DNA of 64,000 bases from Ochrobactrum sp. Q0168 (GCF_016427605.1 NZ_JAELXQ010000006.1:208793-272792); one strand, 5' to 3'. Positions 27,847 through 35,856 are shown, numbered from the stretch's first letter. Translations and numbers: made by a program. Notes: generated from the sequence alone by a model not told the origin.

Positions 27847-28064
27847 ACCGTATCTCCTTTTTTCTTGGGCGTTTTGGATGTCGGCTCGCTTAAAGCATCG
27901 GAGAGGCTTCTCCGGTCCGGGTCCGACAGGCTGTGTCCAGCTGCGTCACGTTGCTTGTCGGGATTATCTTCTGCCGGTTCATAACCACGGGGTCGGGTTT
28001 CGGGTGGCCCTTCCCATTTGGGCTTCTGATCGGTCGTTCCAGGTTTTGGTGCATGGTTTCCCAT
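27843..28064 (-). CDS. Small hydrophilic protein, function unknown
   Basis: A 73-residue, strongly hydrophilic protein rich in Pro, Asp, Lys and Ser (MGNHAPKPGTTDQKPKWEGP ... EPTSKTPKKKGDTV), probably disordered. GGAGG lies ahead of this ATG, inside the longer open frame that begins at 28079. It overlaps the flavodoxin-like gene by 4 bases. Small hydrophilic proteins of this kind are common in general stress regulons, and its promoter fits. Confidence 0.65.
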   Translation of the reverse strand: MGNHAPKPGTTDQKPKWEGPPETRPRGYEPAEDNPDKQRDAAGHSLSDPDRRSLSDALSEPTSKTPKKKGDTV

Positions 28065-28094
28065 TGTTTTAGCCTCCATTGAATAGGGAAACCT

Positions 28095-28119
28095 AACTTC
28101 TCAAAACCGTATATGTTTC
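28095..28119 (-). promoter_or_regulatory. EcfG-like promoter, GAAAC variant (small protein/flavoprotein operon)
   Basis: On the minus strand GAAAC, 17 bases, GTT. One base off the GGAAC consensus but with the exact spacing of the other stress promoters. Confidence 0.5.
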
Positions 28120-28161
28120 GAACCAAACCGTTTTCTGTCGAAAGGCTTCCGAGGGCGCAAC

Positions 28162-28587
28162 TTATTTCGGGCGCTGTTGTTTTGCTCTTAAGGTTGCATT
28201 TCGAAGCAATTCCTCAACATTCACATTGACGGGCTCATTTCCGTTCTCGTCTTCAATTGCTGACCGGATGGCTTCGACTTCGCTTTCGGTCAGGTGTTCA
28301 ATGCCGATAAGCTGCGAACGTGCGCCTTTCACACAACGAATGACTTCGTCCAGTTTCGCTTCCACTGCCGTGGAATCGCGATTTTGGGAATTCTGGATTA
28401 GAAAGACCATCAGGAAAGTGATGATCGTCGTGGCTGTGTTGATGACAAGTTGCCAGGTGTCGGAAAAGCCGAATATTGGACCCGAACAGGCCCATAAGAC
28501 GATAAATCCCAAAGCACAGGCGAAGGCATAAGATGTCCCCGCCAGTTCAGCGATAGTCTGGGAGAGACGAGTGAAGAACTTTTCCAT
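28162..28587 (-). CDS. Small membrane protein of the low-affinity iron permease-like family
   Basis: A 141-residue protein with two membrane segments (about residues 17-37 and 45-67; SYAFACALGFIVLWACSGPI and WQLVINTATTIITFLMVFLI). A cytoplasmic tail containing QNSQNRDSTAVEAKLDEVIR follows, the hallmark of the Fet4-like 'low affinity iron permease' family in bacteria. The iron role is not demonstrated for bacterial members, so the name should be taken loosely. GGAGGAATTGTC precedes this ATG; the upstream ATG of the open frame is not used. Stress promoter upstream. Confidence 0.75.
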   Translation of the reverse strand: MEKFFTRLSQTIAELAGTSYAFACALGFIVLWACSGPIFGFSDTWQLVINTATTIITFLMVFLIQNSQNRDSTAVEAKLDEVIRCVKGARSQLIGIEHLTESEVEAIRSAIEDENGNEPVNVNVEELLRNATLRAKQQRPK

Positions 28588-28635
28588 GACAATTCCTCCT
28601 CCATTGTAGTGAAAACTGACACAGCGCTCCACTGA

Positions 28636-28660
28636 AACTTATTTGACTGTAATCGGTTCC
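28636..28660 (-). promoter_or_regulatory. EcfG-type general stress promoter (iron permease-like gene)
   Basis: Minus strand GGAAC, 17 bases, GTT, about 50 bases ahead of the start codon. Confidence 0.72.
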
Positions 28661-28727
28661 CTCAGGGCGAGTTTCGCAAAGTAAAGTTGGTTTCTGACGT
28701 GGCGACAGCAACTATCCGGGAAACGCC

Positions 28728-28752
28728 GGAACATTTGGTTTGCGAGAACGTT
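28728..28752 (+). promoter_or_regulatory. EcfG-type general stress promoter, perfect consensus
   Basis: GGAAC-N16-CGTT, the full published consensus, about 20 bases ahead of the proposed start of the small membrane protein. It rules out the longer open frame starting at 28687. Confidence 0.78.
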
Positions 28753-28773
28753 GGACCAGCGAGGCAAATGGCG

Positions 28774-28956
28774 ATGGTTACACCAGATAAGACCAATGAC
28801 AGCACCCGTTGTGGAGCGCCGACGAACGGTAACTCGCATACTAAGGTCATCCATGAACGGAACCGTGGATTGCAGGAAGGTCGCATCTATTTGATTTGGT
28901 GGATGATCCTTCTGGCAATCATCTGCATTGGCTACGCCACAACGATTTGGATCTAG
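28774..28956 (+). CDS. Small single-span membrane protein
   Basis: A 60-residue protein (MVTPDKTNDSTRCGAP...) with a polar N-terminal half and a C-terminal membrane segment IYLIWWMILLAIICIGYATT. The start is chosen because the EcfG promoter and a GAGG ribosome site lie immediately upstream; ATG 28768 is an alternative. No family recognised. It is followed after 4 bases by another membrane protein gene. Confidence 0.6.
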   Translation: MVTPDKTNDSTRCGAPTNGNSHTKVIHERNRGLQEGRIYLIWWMILLAIICIGYATTIWI

Positions 28957-28960
28957 CGAG

Positions 28961-29200
28961 ATGAACGGTCTGACAGACCATTATACGGCTTATCGAAAGG
29001 ATCAATCACCACGGGTTCTACGGTATTTCCCGCGAATAATGCTGCTGGTTCTTGCGGTATTGTTAGTGTTGTTGCTGGCTTGGGCCTTGCTGGGTGGCGG
29101 AGAATTTTCCAATGGCCGGTCGGAAATACAGAACTTGCCCGAGGTCGGCTCTACGGAAGAGGGGGGGCGAGCTGCCCAGGTCTCACTAAAAGCCAAGTGA
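28961..29200 (+). CDS. Small single-span membrane protein
   Basis: A 79-residue protein with a basic N-terminus (TAYRKDQSPRVLRYFPR), one strong membrane segment IMLLVLAVLLVLLLAWALL, and a short polar C-terminal tail. It starts 4 bases after the preceding stop, so the two are co-transcribed. No family recognised. Confidence 0.6.
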   Translation: MNGLTDHYTAYRKDQSPRVLRYFPRIMLLVLAVLLVLLLAWALLGGGEFSNGRSEIQNLPEVGSTEEGGRAAQVSLKAK

Positions 29201-29214
29201 ACGAGGAAACCATC

Positions 29215-29388
29215 ATGATTGAGCAAGAGCAAAAACCGGTGCCTTTGACCGAAGATGAGGACATCAAATTTTTGGCCGAGAACTCGGATCTTTCGCCGCT
29301 ACAGGCGCGAGAGTTGATTGAACGTTTGGGCCACCGTGACCGGCAGAAGCTTCTCGCTGAGGCCAAAAAATTCAAGGCCGAAAGTTAA
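29215..29388 (+). CDS. Small helical protein, function unknown
   Basis: A 57-residue soluble protein: an acidic N-terminus (MIEQEQKPVPLTEDEDIKFL), then LSPLQARELIERLGHRDRQK, which looks like a helix-turn-helix-sized helical pair. Somewhat like small DUF3606-type proteins, but I cannot assign it. GAGGAAACC precedes the ATG. It lies between the small membrane genes and the Ku-LigD promoter, probably the last gene of the small operon. Confidence 0.6.
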   Translation: MIEQEQKPVPLTEDEDIKFLAENSDLSPLQARELIERLGHRDRQKLLAEAKKFKAES

Positions 29389-29406
29389 ACTGGCGGGCAA
29401 TTGCCC

Positions 29407-29432
29407 GGAACAAGTTGGCGGTGTCGCGAGTT
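29407..29432 (+). promoter_or_regulatory. EcfG-type promoter for Ku-LigD (18-base spacer)
   Basis: GGAAC, 18 bases, GTT, 35 bases ahead of the Ku start. Spacing one base longer than most sites in the island. Confidence 0.55.
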
Positions 29433-29467
29433 GATCCGGTCAGGCAAGGCACAAGAATGAGGAAGCT

Positions 29468-30298
29468 ATGGCTCTCCGCGCAAACTGGAAAGGCCAATTG
29501 AAACTCGATCAGCTTCTAATGCCGGTCGGTCTTTATACGGCAGTATCGACCTCCGAGCGGGTTTCGTTTCACCTTGTCAATCGCAAGACAGGCAATCGTC
29601 TCAATCGTGAATATGTCGATAGCGATACGGGCAAGTCCGTTCCACGAGAAGAGCAGGTTAAGGGATATGAGGTTTCGTCCGGCCGTTATGTCAGTTTCGA
29701 CGATGATGAAATTCAATCAGCGATCCCGGAAAGCAACAAAACGCTGAACATCACTCATTTTGTCAAATGCGGTGAGATTGACGATGTTTACCTCGACCGG
29801 CCCTATTATTTAGCACCCGTCGATGATGACGAGGTTTTCTCGCTTTTCCGCGATGGATTGAAAGCTGAAAACGTCGCGGCAGTCGCAGAGGCGGTGCTTT
29901 TCCGCCGCGCGCGCAAAATCCTTATTCATGCCGATGGCGACGGAATGATCGCAACGACGCTCAGTTTTGATTACGAAGTCCGTTCGGCGGATGAAGCGTT
30001 TGCAAATCTGGAAGCATTCAAGTTTGATCGGGAAATGCTCGATCTCGCCAAGCATATTATCGATACCAAAATGGGCCGCTTCGATCCGTCGAGCTTCGAT
30101 GATCGTTACGACGCAGCGCTTGCCGAGCTGATAAAAGCGAAGATCGAAGGCAAGCCGCTCAAAAAGCCTGCCGCTCCGAAAACTGCTGACGTGATCGATC
30201 TGAAGGAAGCCTTGCGTAAGAGCGCAGCCATGAGCGCGCCGAAGAAAAAACCGGCGAAAACCGCGACAAGCAAAGCGAAGCCCAGAAAGGCTGGTTAA
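29468..30298 (+). CDS. ku: Ku, DNA end-binding protein of bacterial NHEJ (first copy)
   Basis: A 276-residue homodimeric Ku. It opens ALRANWKGQLKLDQLLMPVG; HLVNRKTGNRLNREYVDSDT and VKGYEVSSGRYVSFDDDEIQ are the conserved core blocks. The C-terminal tail (from about residue 225) is Lys/Ala/Pro-rich and basic, as in Ku proteins that recruit LigD and slide on DNA. The stop overlaps the LigD start by one base (TAATG), so end-binding and ligation proteins are made together. EcfG-type promoter upstream: expression in stationary phase or stress is expected. Confidence 0.92.
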   Translation: MALRANWKGQLKLDQLLMPVGLYTAVSTSERVSFHLVNRKTGNRLNREYVDSDTGKSVPREEQVKGYEVSSGRYVSFDDDEIQSAIPESNKTLNITHFVKCGEIDDVYLDRPYYLAPVDDDEVFSLFRDGLKAENVAAVAEAVLFRRARKILIHADGDGMIATTLSFDYEVRSADEAFANLEAFKFDREMLDLAKHIIDTKMGRFDPSSFDDRYDAALAELIKAKIEGKPLKKPAAPKTADVIDLKEALRKSAAMSAPKKKPAKTATSKAKPRKAG

Positions 30299-32793
30299 TG
30301 GGACAGCCGCTCGAAACCTATCAGAAGAAACGCGACTTCAGCCTGACCAAAGAGCCGCGCGGCAAAGCCGGGCGAAGCACAGGCGACCTGTTCGTGGTGC
30401 AGAAACACGATGCGCGCCGTTTGCACTATGATTTCAGGCTTGAGATGGATGGCGTTTTGAAAAGCTGGGCCGTCACGCGGGGACCAAGTCTGGTGCCCGG
30501 CGAGAAGCGTCTTGCTGTTCATGTCGAAGACCATCCCCTTGAATATGCCGGCTTTGAAGGCACGATCCCGAAAGGGGAATATGGCGGTGGCACCGTTATT
30601 GTATGGGATAGTGGGAAATGGAAGCCAATCGGCGACCCACACAAACAATATAAAAAGGGGCATATGGAATTCGAACTGGAAGGCGAGAAGCTCAAGGGGC
30701 GCTGGCATCTTGTTCGCATGCATGGAAAGCCGGGCGAGAAGCGCGAGAACTGGCTGCTCATAAAGGGGGAGGATGAGTTTGCGCGGGAGGCGAGCGATCC
30801 CAATATTCTGGAGGAAGAACCGCAATCGGTAAAGACCGGGCGAGTCATTGCCGATGTAGAAGATGAAGCGCCGGGCTGGTCATCCAAAACCGGGCGGATC
30901 AAAAAGCGCGACGTCGAGCAAGCCAAAGCGAAGCCTTTGCCGAAACGTGCAAAGATAGCCGCGATGCCGCAGTTTATCGAACCACAACTGGCGACGTTGG
31001 TGTCCGCTGCTCCAGAAGGAAGCCGGTGGATTCACGAAATCAAGTTCGATGGCTATCGCATCCAGACGCATGTGTCTGATGGTGACGTGGTGCTTTATTC
31101 GCGCAGTGGGCTGGATTGGACCGAAAAATTCGGCCAAGCGATCACAGAAGATATTCTGGCTATGGGTGTAGACAATGCCATTCTGGATGGTGAGATTGTC
31201 GTCGAAAGCGAGGCGGGCCTATCGGATTTTTCGGCTTTGCAAGGCGACTTGAGCGAGGGGCGTTCGGATCGGTTCGCCTATTATCTCTTTGATCTTCTTT
31301 ATCTCAATGGCCGCGATTTGCGTCAGGTGCCGTTGGTCGAACGCAAGGCTCTGCTGGCAGAGCTCATCGCCCCTTCTATGACCACACTGCGCTATAGCGA
31401 AGCCTTTGATGCAGATGGCGAGGCCGTGTTGAAAAACGCGTGCGGTTTGGGACTGGAAGGCATCGTCTCGAAACTGAGCGACGGCTCCTATACTTCCGGT
31501 CGCAGCAAAGATTGGCGCAAATCGAAATGCATTGGACGACAGGAGTTTGTTATCGCTGGATTTGTGCCCTCCAGTGCAACGCGGCATACAATCGGCTCGC
31601 TTCTATTGGGTGTTCAGGAAAGGAAAGGTCTCGTTCCGGTGGGACGCGTCGGAACTGGGTTTTCAGTGAAACTCGCCAAGGATCTTTACAAAAAGCTCAA
31701 CGCAATGCGTCAGGAAAAAAGTCCTTTTGCCACACAGCTGACGGCGGGAGAAAGGCGCGGTGCCATATTCGTCAAACCGCAACTCGTCGCAGAGATCGAG
31801 TTTCGCGCGTGGACCGCAGACAGAAGATTGCGCCACGCGTCTTTCCGAGGCTTGCGTGACGACAAGGCCGCGACGGAGGTCATCTTGGAGAAAAGCGCCA
31901 TGCCAGCTCGGCCCGAAAAGGCAGCTCACAAAGAAGCCGATGTCAATCTTACCCATCCCGATCGCGTGTATTGGCCGGAAGAAGGCATCACGAAACAGGG
32001 TTTGGCTGATTATTACGCCGAAGTCTGGCCCCGTATCGAGCCGTTTATCGTCAATCGGCCATTGGCGTTGTTGCGCTGTCCCACGGGCATCGATGGCCAG
32101 CACTTCTTCCAGAAACACGCGTGGAAGGGGCTAAACGAGCATATTGTCGAGGTTGATGATCCGTCTGAGAAGGAGGAGGATCCGTACATCGCGATCAAGG
32201 ACTTCGACGGTTTGATCGGTCTGGTACAGTCCGCCACACTGGAAATCCATCCATGGGGATCAGGCCTGAAAAATTGGGAACTGCCAGATATATTGACGAT
32301 GGATCTCGACCCTGGAGAGGGTGTGGCTTGGGAACGCGTCGTCGAAGGCGCTTTTGAAACCAAGGAGCGGCTTGAGAAACATGGTCTCACCACATTTGTA
32401 AAAACATCCGGCGGTAAGGGGTTGCATGTCGTGGCGCCGTTAAAACCGAAAGCCGAATGGGAAACGCTTAAAGCGTTCACCAAGGCGATTGCCGACGAGA
32501 TGGCGGCGGATAGTCCTGATCGCTACGTATCGACTATTTCCAAAGCCAAACGCAAAGGCAAAATCCTCATTGATTATTTGCGCAACCAACGCGGCATGAC
32601 AGCGGTTGCGCCTTACTCACCACGCGCTCGTCAGGGCGCAGCGGTTTCCATGCCGCTTGCGTGGGATGAAGTAAGTCCGGCAATCGGTCCGACACATTTT
32701 ACCATATTGAATACGCCGACCCGGCTTGCGGCCTTAAAGAACGACCCTTGGGAGGATTTCCGCAAAGCGGCGAAACCCTTGCCGAAGCGGTAA
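30298..32793 (+). CDS. ligD: LigD, multifunctional NHEJ DNA ligase (phosphoesterase-ligase-polymerase)
   Basis: 831 residues with three domains. The 3'-phosphoesterase spans about residues 1-180 (HDARRLHYDFRLEMDG with H37 and H43, then GTIPKGEYGGGTVIVWDSG). The ATP-dependent ligase spans about 225-540, with adenylation lysine K249 in EIKFDGYRIQ and EGIVSKLSDGSYTSGRSKDW. The primase-like polymerase runs from about 552 to the end (THPDRVYWPEEGITKQGLAD, catalytic MDLDPG at about 668, KTSGGKGLHV). Domain order PE-LIG-POL is the form common in Rhizobia and Pseudomonas rather than the mycobacterial POL-PE-LIG. It processes and seals Ku-held double-strand breaks. Confidence 0.94.
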   Translation: MGQPLETYQKKRDFSLTKEPRGKAGRSTGDLFVVQKHDARRLHYDFRLEMDGVLKSWAVTRGPSLVPGEKRLAVHVEDHPLEYAGFEGTIPKGEYGGGTVIVWDSGKWKPIGDPHKQYKKGHMEFELEGEKLKGRWHLVRMHGKPGEKRENWLLIKGEDEFAREASDPNILEEEPQSVKTGRVIADVEDEAPGWSSKTGRIKKRDVEQAKAKPLPKRAKIAAMPQFIEPQLATLVSAAPEGSRWIHEIKFDGYRIQTHVSDGDVVLYSRSGLDWTEKFGQAITEDILAMGVDNAILDGEIVVESEAGLSDFSALQGDLSEGRSDRFAYYLFDLLYLNGRDLRQVPLVERKALLAELIAPSMTTLRYSEAFDADGEAVLKNACGLGLEGIVSKLSDGSYTSGRSKDWRKSKCIGRQEFVIAGFVPSSATRHTIGSLLLGVQERKGLVPVGRVGTGFSVKLAKDLYKKLNAMRQEKSPFATQLTAGERRGAIFVKPQLVAEIEFRAWTADRRLRHASFRGLRDDKAATEVILEKSAMPARPEKAAHKEADVNLTHPDRVYWPEEGITKQGLADYYAEVWPRIEPFIVNRPLALLRCPTGIDGQHFFQKHAWKGLNEHIVEVDDPSEKEEDPYIAIKDFDGLIGLVQSATLEIHPWGSGLKNWELPDILTMDLDPGEGVAWERVVEGAFETKERLEKHGLTTFVKTSGGKGLHVVAPLKPKAEWETLKAFTKAIADEMAADSPDRYVSTISKAKRKGKILIDYLRNQRGMTAVAPYSPRARQGAAVSMPLAWDEVSPAIGPTHFTILNTPTRLAALKNDPWEDFRKAAKPLPKR

Positions 32794-32815
32794 GAGAAAG
32801 CGACAAAATAAGCAG

Positions 32816-33619
32816 TTAGCTCTGCTTTTTCTCGTTGGCGAGACTTTTGCGCAAAGCATCCATGATGTTGATGACATTGCTAGTGGTCGGCGGGGGCGTG
32901 GTGCTAGATTTGGCCTTTGCCGGTGCTTTTGTTTTCTTCTTCTTGGCGGCGATCATCGATTTCAGATTCTTCTGAACCGGGTCCTTCAATAAATCCGGAT
33001 TCCAGTCTTCCGTCTTGTCCTTGATCAGTTTACGAACCATGGAGAACAGCTTCTTATCGGGCTTTTCGGCTTTGATATCTGCGAAATATTCCTCAGCCTT
33101 TCGTACCTCGTCGCCGAAATGCAAAGTCCATAAAACAATACCTCGTCCGCGAGGCTCGAGAAGAACGGCCCTTTCGCGCCGGTACATGACCAGCCGCGCC
33201 AGACCGCAAACGCCCCTCTTGTCCATCGCCTCCCGAATAACTGCGAAGGCTTCCTGCCCGACCTTGTCCGAGGGCGACAGATAATGGGGCTTGTCGTACC
33301 AGATCCAGCCGATGCTATCGCGCTCCACGAATTTATCGATATCGATGGTGCGCGTGCTTTCGAGCGCTACCGCTTCAAGCTCATCGTCTTCAAGGAGGAT
33401 ATAGTCTCCTTCTGCCTTCTCGAAACCCTTGATCTCATCCTGATCGCGCACCGGCTTGTGGGTCACTGAATCGACGTAGCGGCTGACGACCCGATTGCCC
33501 GTTTTGGCGTTGAGGGTGTGAAAGCGCACTTTCTCGCTGTCGCTTGTCGCTGGCATCAATTCGACGGCACAGGTGACGAGCGATAATTTGAGATAGCCTT
33601 TCCAGAATGCGTGCGGCAC
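32816..33619 (-). CDS. Ku, DNA end-binding protein (second copy)
   Basis: About 267 residues. It reads PHAFWKGYLKLSLVTCAVEL from the proposed GTG start, with HTLNAKTGNRVVSRYVDSVT and IKGFEKAEGDYILLEDDELE, then a basic tail ending NIMDALRKSLANEKKQS. The open frame begins at an ATG 60 bases upstream, but that ATG lies upstream of the EcfG promoter at 33647. GTG 33619, with AGAGGG ahead, fits family length and the promoter. It is convergent with ligD, 22 bases away, and divergent from topoisomerase IB. Having two different Ku proteins suggests heterodimers or damage-specific roles, as in Sinorhizobium. Confidence 0.9.
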   Translation of the reverse strand: MPHAFWKGYLKLSLVTCAVELMPATSDSEKVRFHTLNAKTGNRVVSRYVDSVTHKPVRDQDEIKGFEKAEGDYILLEDDELEAVALESTRTIDIDKFVERDSIGWIWYDKPHYLSPSDKVGQEAFAVIREAMDKRGVCGLARLVMYRRERAVLLEPRGRGIVLWTLHFGDEVRKAEEYFADIKAEKPDKKLFSMVRKLIKDKTEDWNPDLLKDPVQKNLKSMIAAKKKKTKAPAKAKSSTTPPPTTSNVINIMDALRKSLANEKKQS

Positions 33620-33646
33620 TGTTCGACCCTCTTCTGAATTGTGAAT

Positions 33647-33671
33647 AACCAGCTGAAGGCTAGAAGGTTCC
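33647..33671 (-). promoter_or_regulatory. EcfG-type general stress promoter (second Ku gene)
   Basis: Minus strand GGAAC, 17 bases, GTT (GGAACC-N15-GGTT form), 28 bases ahead of the proposed GTG start. Back-to-back with the topoisomerase promoter. Confidence 0.72.
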
Positions 33672-33691
33672 GGTTTCAAGGGGATCGCGCC

Positions 33692-33717
33692 GGAACCTGT
33701 TACGCATTTCGGTGGTT
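33692..33717 (+). promoter_or_regulatory. EcfG-type general stress promoter (topoisomerase IB gene)
   Basis: GGAAC, 18 bases, GTT (GGAAC-N17-GGTT), 44 bases ahead of the proposed TTG start. Confidence 0.6.
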
Positions 33718-33760
33718 ACTGAGCGAAGGAATCCCGCCACGATATCCCGAGGAAACACTA

Positions 33761-34786
33761 TTGCTCGAAAAATCACCGATCCAGCATCGCCTGATCCATG
33801 TCAATGATGCCGAGCCGGGCTTAAAGCGCATCCGTTGCGGCACGGGCTTTCGATATGTCGACTGTCACCGGCGGGCCGTGAGCGCTACGGAAAAGGCGCG
33901 GATAGCGGCCCTGGCCATTCCTCCCGCATGGAGCAATGTCTGGATATGTCGCGATCAGCATGGCCACATACAGGCTACAGGCCGCGATGCGCGCGGCAGG
34001 AAGCAGTATATCTATCATCCTGACTGGATGGCGCAACGCGGGCAAAGCAAATTTTCAAGCTTGCGGACTTTCGGCCAGAAGCTGAGCGGTCTCCGGCAAA
34101 AGATCGACGCGGACATGCGGCGACGCTCTCTCGGTCGGGAAAAGGTGGTCGCAACCGTCATCTGGATGATGGACAGACTGTTGCTGCGCGTTGGCAACCC
34201 CAACTATGCGCGTGAAAACAACAGTTTTGGTATCACCACCTTGCGCAATCGCCATGTCAAGAATGATGGAGCTGGTCTGCGTCTGGTCTTCACCGGCAAG
34301 TCGGGTAAAAGTTGGAACCTCAAACTTTCTGACAGACGGATTGCACGGATCGTGCGGTCGATCCAGGAATTGCCTGGCCAGCAACTGTTCCAGTATATCG
34401 ATGACGAGGGAGGCCGACGCGCCGTTTGTTCGCAGGACATCAACGACTATCTGCAAGATGCCATGGGAGATGAATTCACATCAAAGCATTTCAGAACCTG
34501 GGCCGCGACTGCTGCGGCGGTTGTAGCACTCCGCTCGAAGGAATTACCTGAAAGCGAAGCGGCCAGAAAGCGCACGCTTAATCACGTGATCGACGGCATC
34601 GCGCAGTCGCTTGGTAATACCCGTGCGGTATGTCGCAGCGCCTATATTCACCCCGGTGTTATCGAGCATTGGGAAGCTGGGACGTTGACTGGTGAAGTTG
34701 AGGCTGCTGCGGCGAACCGGCTTGTGGCACCTCGGTTGAGCAAGGCCGAACGTCTTACGCTGAAGTGGCTGATGGCGAATGCCTGA
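33761..34786 (+). CDS. DNA topoisomerase IB (poxvirus/bacterial type)
   Basis: About 341 residues from the proposed TTG start. The N-terminal domain has LIHVNDAEPGLKRIRCGTGF and the pattern IPPAWSNVWICRDQHGHIQA. The catalytic domain shows NSFGITTLRNRHVK and KHFRTWAATAAAVVALRSKE, and the nucleophile tyrosine is in CRSAYIHPGVIEHW. It relaxes supercoils by a 3'-phosphotyrosine intermediate. The open frame reaches ATG 33641, but that lies upstream of the EcfG promoter and abuts the Ku gene; TTG with GAGGAA 7 bases upstream is a better start. Topoisomerase IB beside NHEJ genes recurs in rhizobia. Confidence 0.88.
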   Translation: MLEKSPIQHRLIHVNDAEPGLKRIRCGTGFRYVDCHRRAVSATEKARIAALAIPPAWSNVWICRDQHGHIQATGRDARGRKQYIYHPDWMAQRGQSKFSSLRTFGQKLSGLRQKIDADMRRRSLGREKVVATVIWMMDRLLLRVGNPNYARENNSFGITTLRNRHVKNDGAGLRLVFTGKSGKSWNLKLSDRRIARIVRSIQELPGQQLFQYIDDEGGRRAVCSQDINDYLQDAMGDEFTSKHFRTWAATAAAVVALRSKELPESEAARKRTLNHVIDGIAQSLGNTRAVCRSAYIHPGVIEHWEAGTLTGEVEAAAANRLVAPRLSKAERLTLKWLMANA

Positions 34787-34791
34787 ATAAC

Positions 34792-34816
34792 GGAACTATT
34801 TCTTCCGCATCTGGTT
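34792..34816 (+). promoter_or_regulatory. EcfG-type general stress promoter (lipocalin gene)
   Basis: GGAAC, 17 bases, GTT (GGAAC-N16-GGTT), about 25 bases ahead of the lipocalin start. Confidence 0.75.
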
Positions 34817-34840
34817 AGTCATGAACTAACAAGGAAGGAC

Positions 34841-35392
34841 GTGATTTTGAAAACGGCCAAGTTTTTGCTCGGACTTTCAGGGGTAGCGCTGGGATTTGCT
34901 CTGGCAAGGGCAGCATCGCCGCAAGTGCCGAAAGGCGTTGTGCCGGTGAAACCGTTCGATCTGTCGCGCTATCTTGGCAAGTGGTTTGAGCTTGGCCGTA
35001 TTGAAAACCGCTTCGAACGCGGTCTCACGCGCACAACGGCGGAATATTCACTGAGTGCCGATGGAACTGTTCGCGTGGTCAATAGTGGGTTTGATCCATG
35101 GAAAGGCCGTTCCACAAGTGCGAAGGGCACTGCAAAATTTGTAGGCGCGTCCGACGAGGGCGCGCTGAAAGTGTCGTTTTTCGGTCCGTTCTATGGCGGC
35201 TATAACATTGTCGATCTTGATGAGAATTACGAATGGGCGATCATCGTCGGGTCAAGCCGCAACTATTTCTGGGTGCTTTCCCGATCCACGGTTCTGACGG
35301 ATGAGCTGAAGGCCCGTGCGGTAGCAGTGGCTATACTTCTCGGGATCAATCCCGATGCAATCCACTGGATACCCCAGGAAAAGCCGCTTTAG
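34841..35392 (+). CDS. Bacterial lipocalin (Blc-like)
   Basis: A 183-residue protein with an N-terminal hydrophobic export segment (KFLLGLSGVALGFALARAAS). The lipocalin first motif follows in YLGKWFELGRIENRFERGLT, and the later NYEWAIIVGSSRNYFWVLSR is the conserved strand near the second motif. No clear lipobox cysteine is seen, unlike E. coli Blc. The frame begins at GTG; TTG 34847 is better spaced from AAGGAAGG and may be the true start. Lipocalins bind lipids and are typical general stress proteins of the envelope; the upstream promoter agrees. Confidence 0.85.
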   Translation: MILKTAKFLLGLSGVALGFALARAASPQVPKGVVPVKPFDLSRYLGKWFELGRIENRFERGLTRTTAEYSLSADGTVRVVNSGFDPWKGRSTSAKGTAKFVGASDEGALKVSFFGPFYGGYNIVDLDENYEWAIIVGSSRNYFWVLSRSTVLTDELKARAVAVAILLGINPDAIHWIPQEKPL

Positions 35393-35399
35393 AGGGCGC

Positions 35400-35738
35400 T
35401 TAATCCATAGGATGATTTGCCATCTCCCGGCATGAAGCGGCGCAGCGCTCGCAAGCCGCTACACATTCTCCCATCCCGTTCAGCGCGCGACAGCTTTCAG
35501 CACAGTCCTCGCATAGTCGCGCACAGAGGTTACATAGCTCGTTGTGAAGGGGGTTCTTCATCATCATTACCTGTGCAGCCGTGCGACAGAGTTCAGCGCA
35601 AGCAAGCATAGTTCTAAAATGCTTCGGCTCAACATGCGCGCCGCCACGTTCCAGACAATGGTTGGACGCCATCTCCGTACAGGTGCGATAGCAGTCGAGA
35701 CAGGCTGTGATGCATTCGGTCTGCTTTGTATCGTGCAT
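35400..35738 (-). CDS. Cys-rich four-helix bundle copper-binding protein (YhjQ/DUF326 type)
   Basis: A 112-residue protein with repeated CxxxC patterns spaced through helices: CITACLDCYRTCTEM, CAELCRTAAQ, CNLCARLCEDCAESCRAL and CVAACERCAASCREM. This is the four-helix-bundle copper storage/binding family. About 15 cysteines could bind many Cu(I) ions inside the bundle. AGGAGGAACCGG lies ahead of this ATG (the frame opens 13 codons earlier). No export signal is seen, so it is probably cytosolic. GAAAC-type stress promoter upstream. Confidence 0.88.
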   Translation of the reverse strand: MHDTKQTECITACLDCYRTCTEMASNHCLERGGAHVEPKHFRTMLACAELCRTAAQVMMMKNPLHNELCNLCARLCEDCAESCRALNGMGECVAACERCAASCREMANHPMD

Positions 35739-35772
35739 CTTCCGGTTCCTCCTTTGACATGTTCGAACCCCA

Positions 35773-35797
35773 AACAACGAAACGGCACTATTGTTTC
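35773..35797 (-). promoter_or_regulatory. EcfG-like promoter, GAAAC variant (copper-binding protein gene)
   Basis: Minus strand GAAAC, 17 bases, GTT. It lies only 4 bases from the plus-strand NUDIX promoter. Confidence 0.5.
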
Positions 35798-35801
35798 AAA
35801 T

Positions 35802-35826
35802 GGAACAGAAGCGTATTTTTGCGGTT
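35802..35826 (+). promoter_or_regulatory. EcfG-type general stress promoter (NUDIX gene)
   Basis: GGAAC, 17 bases, GTT (GGAAC-N16-GGTT), about 30 bases ahead of the NUDIX start. Confidence 0.75.
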
Positions 35827-35856
35827 GTTAAGCGGGATGCTCCAGGAGGAGAACCG

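Noticed and set aside
32816..33619. Second Ku as a broken duplicate of the first
   Set aside because: It is full length with its own promoter and is clearly diverged from the first copy throughout.
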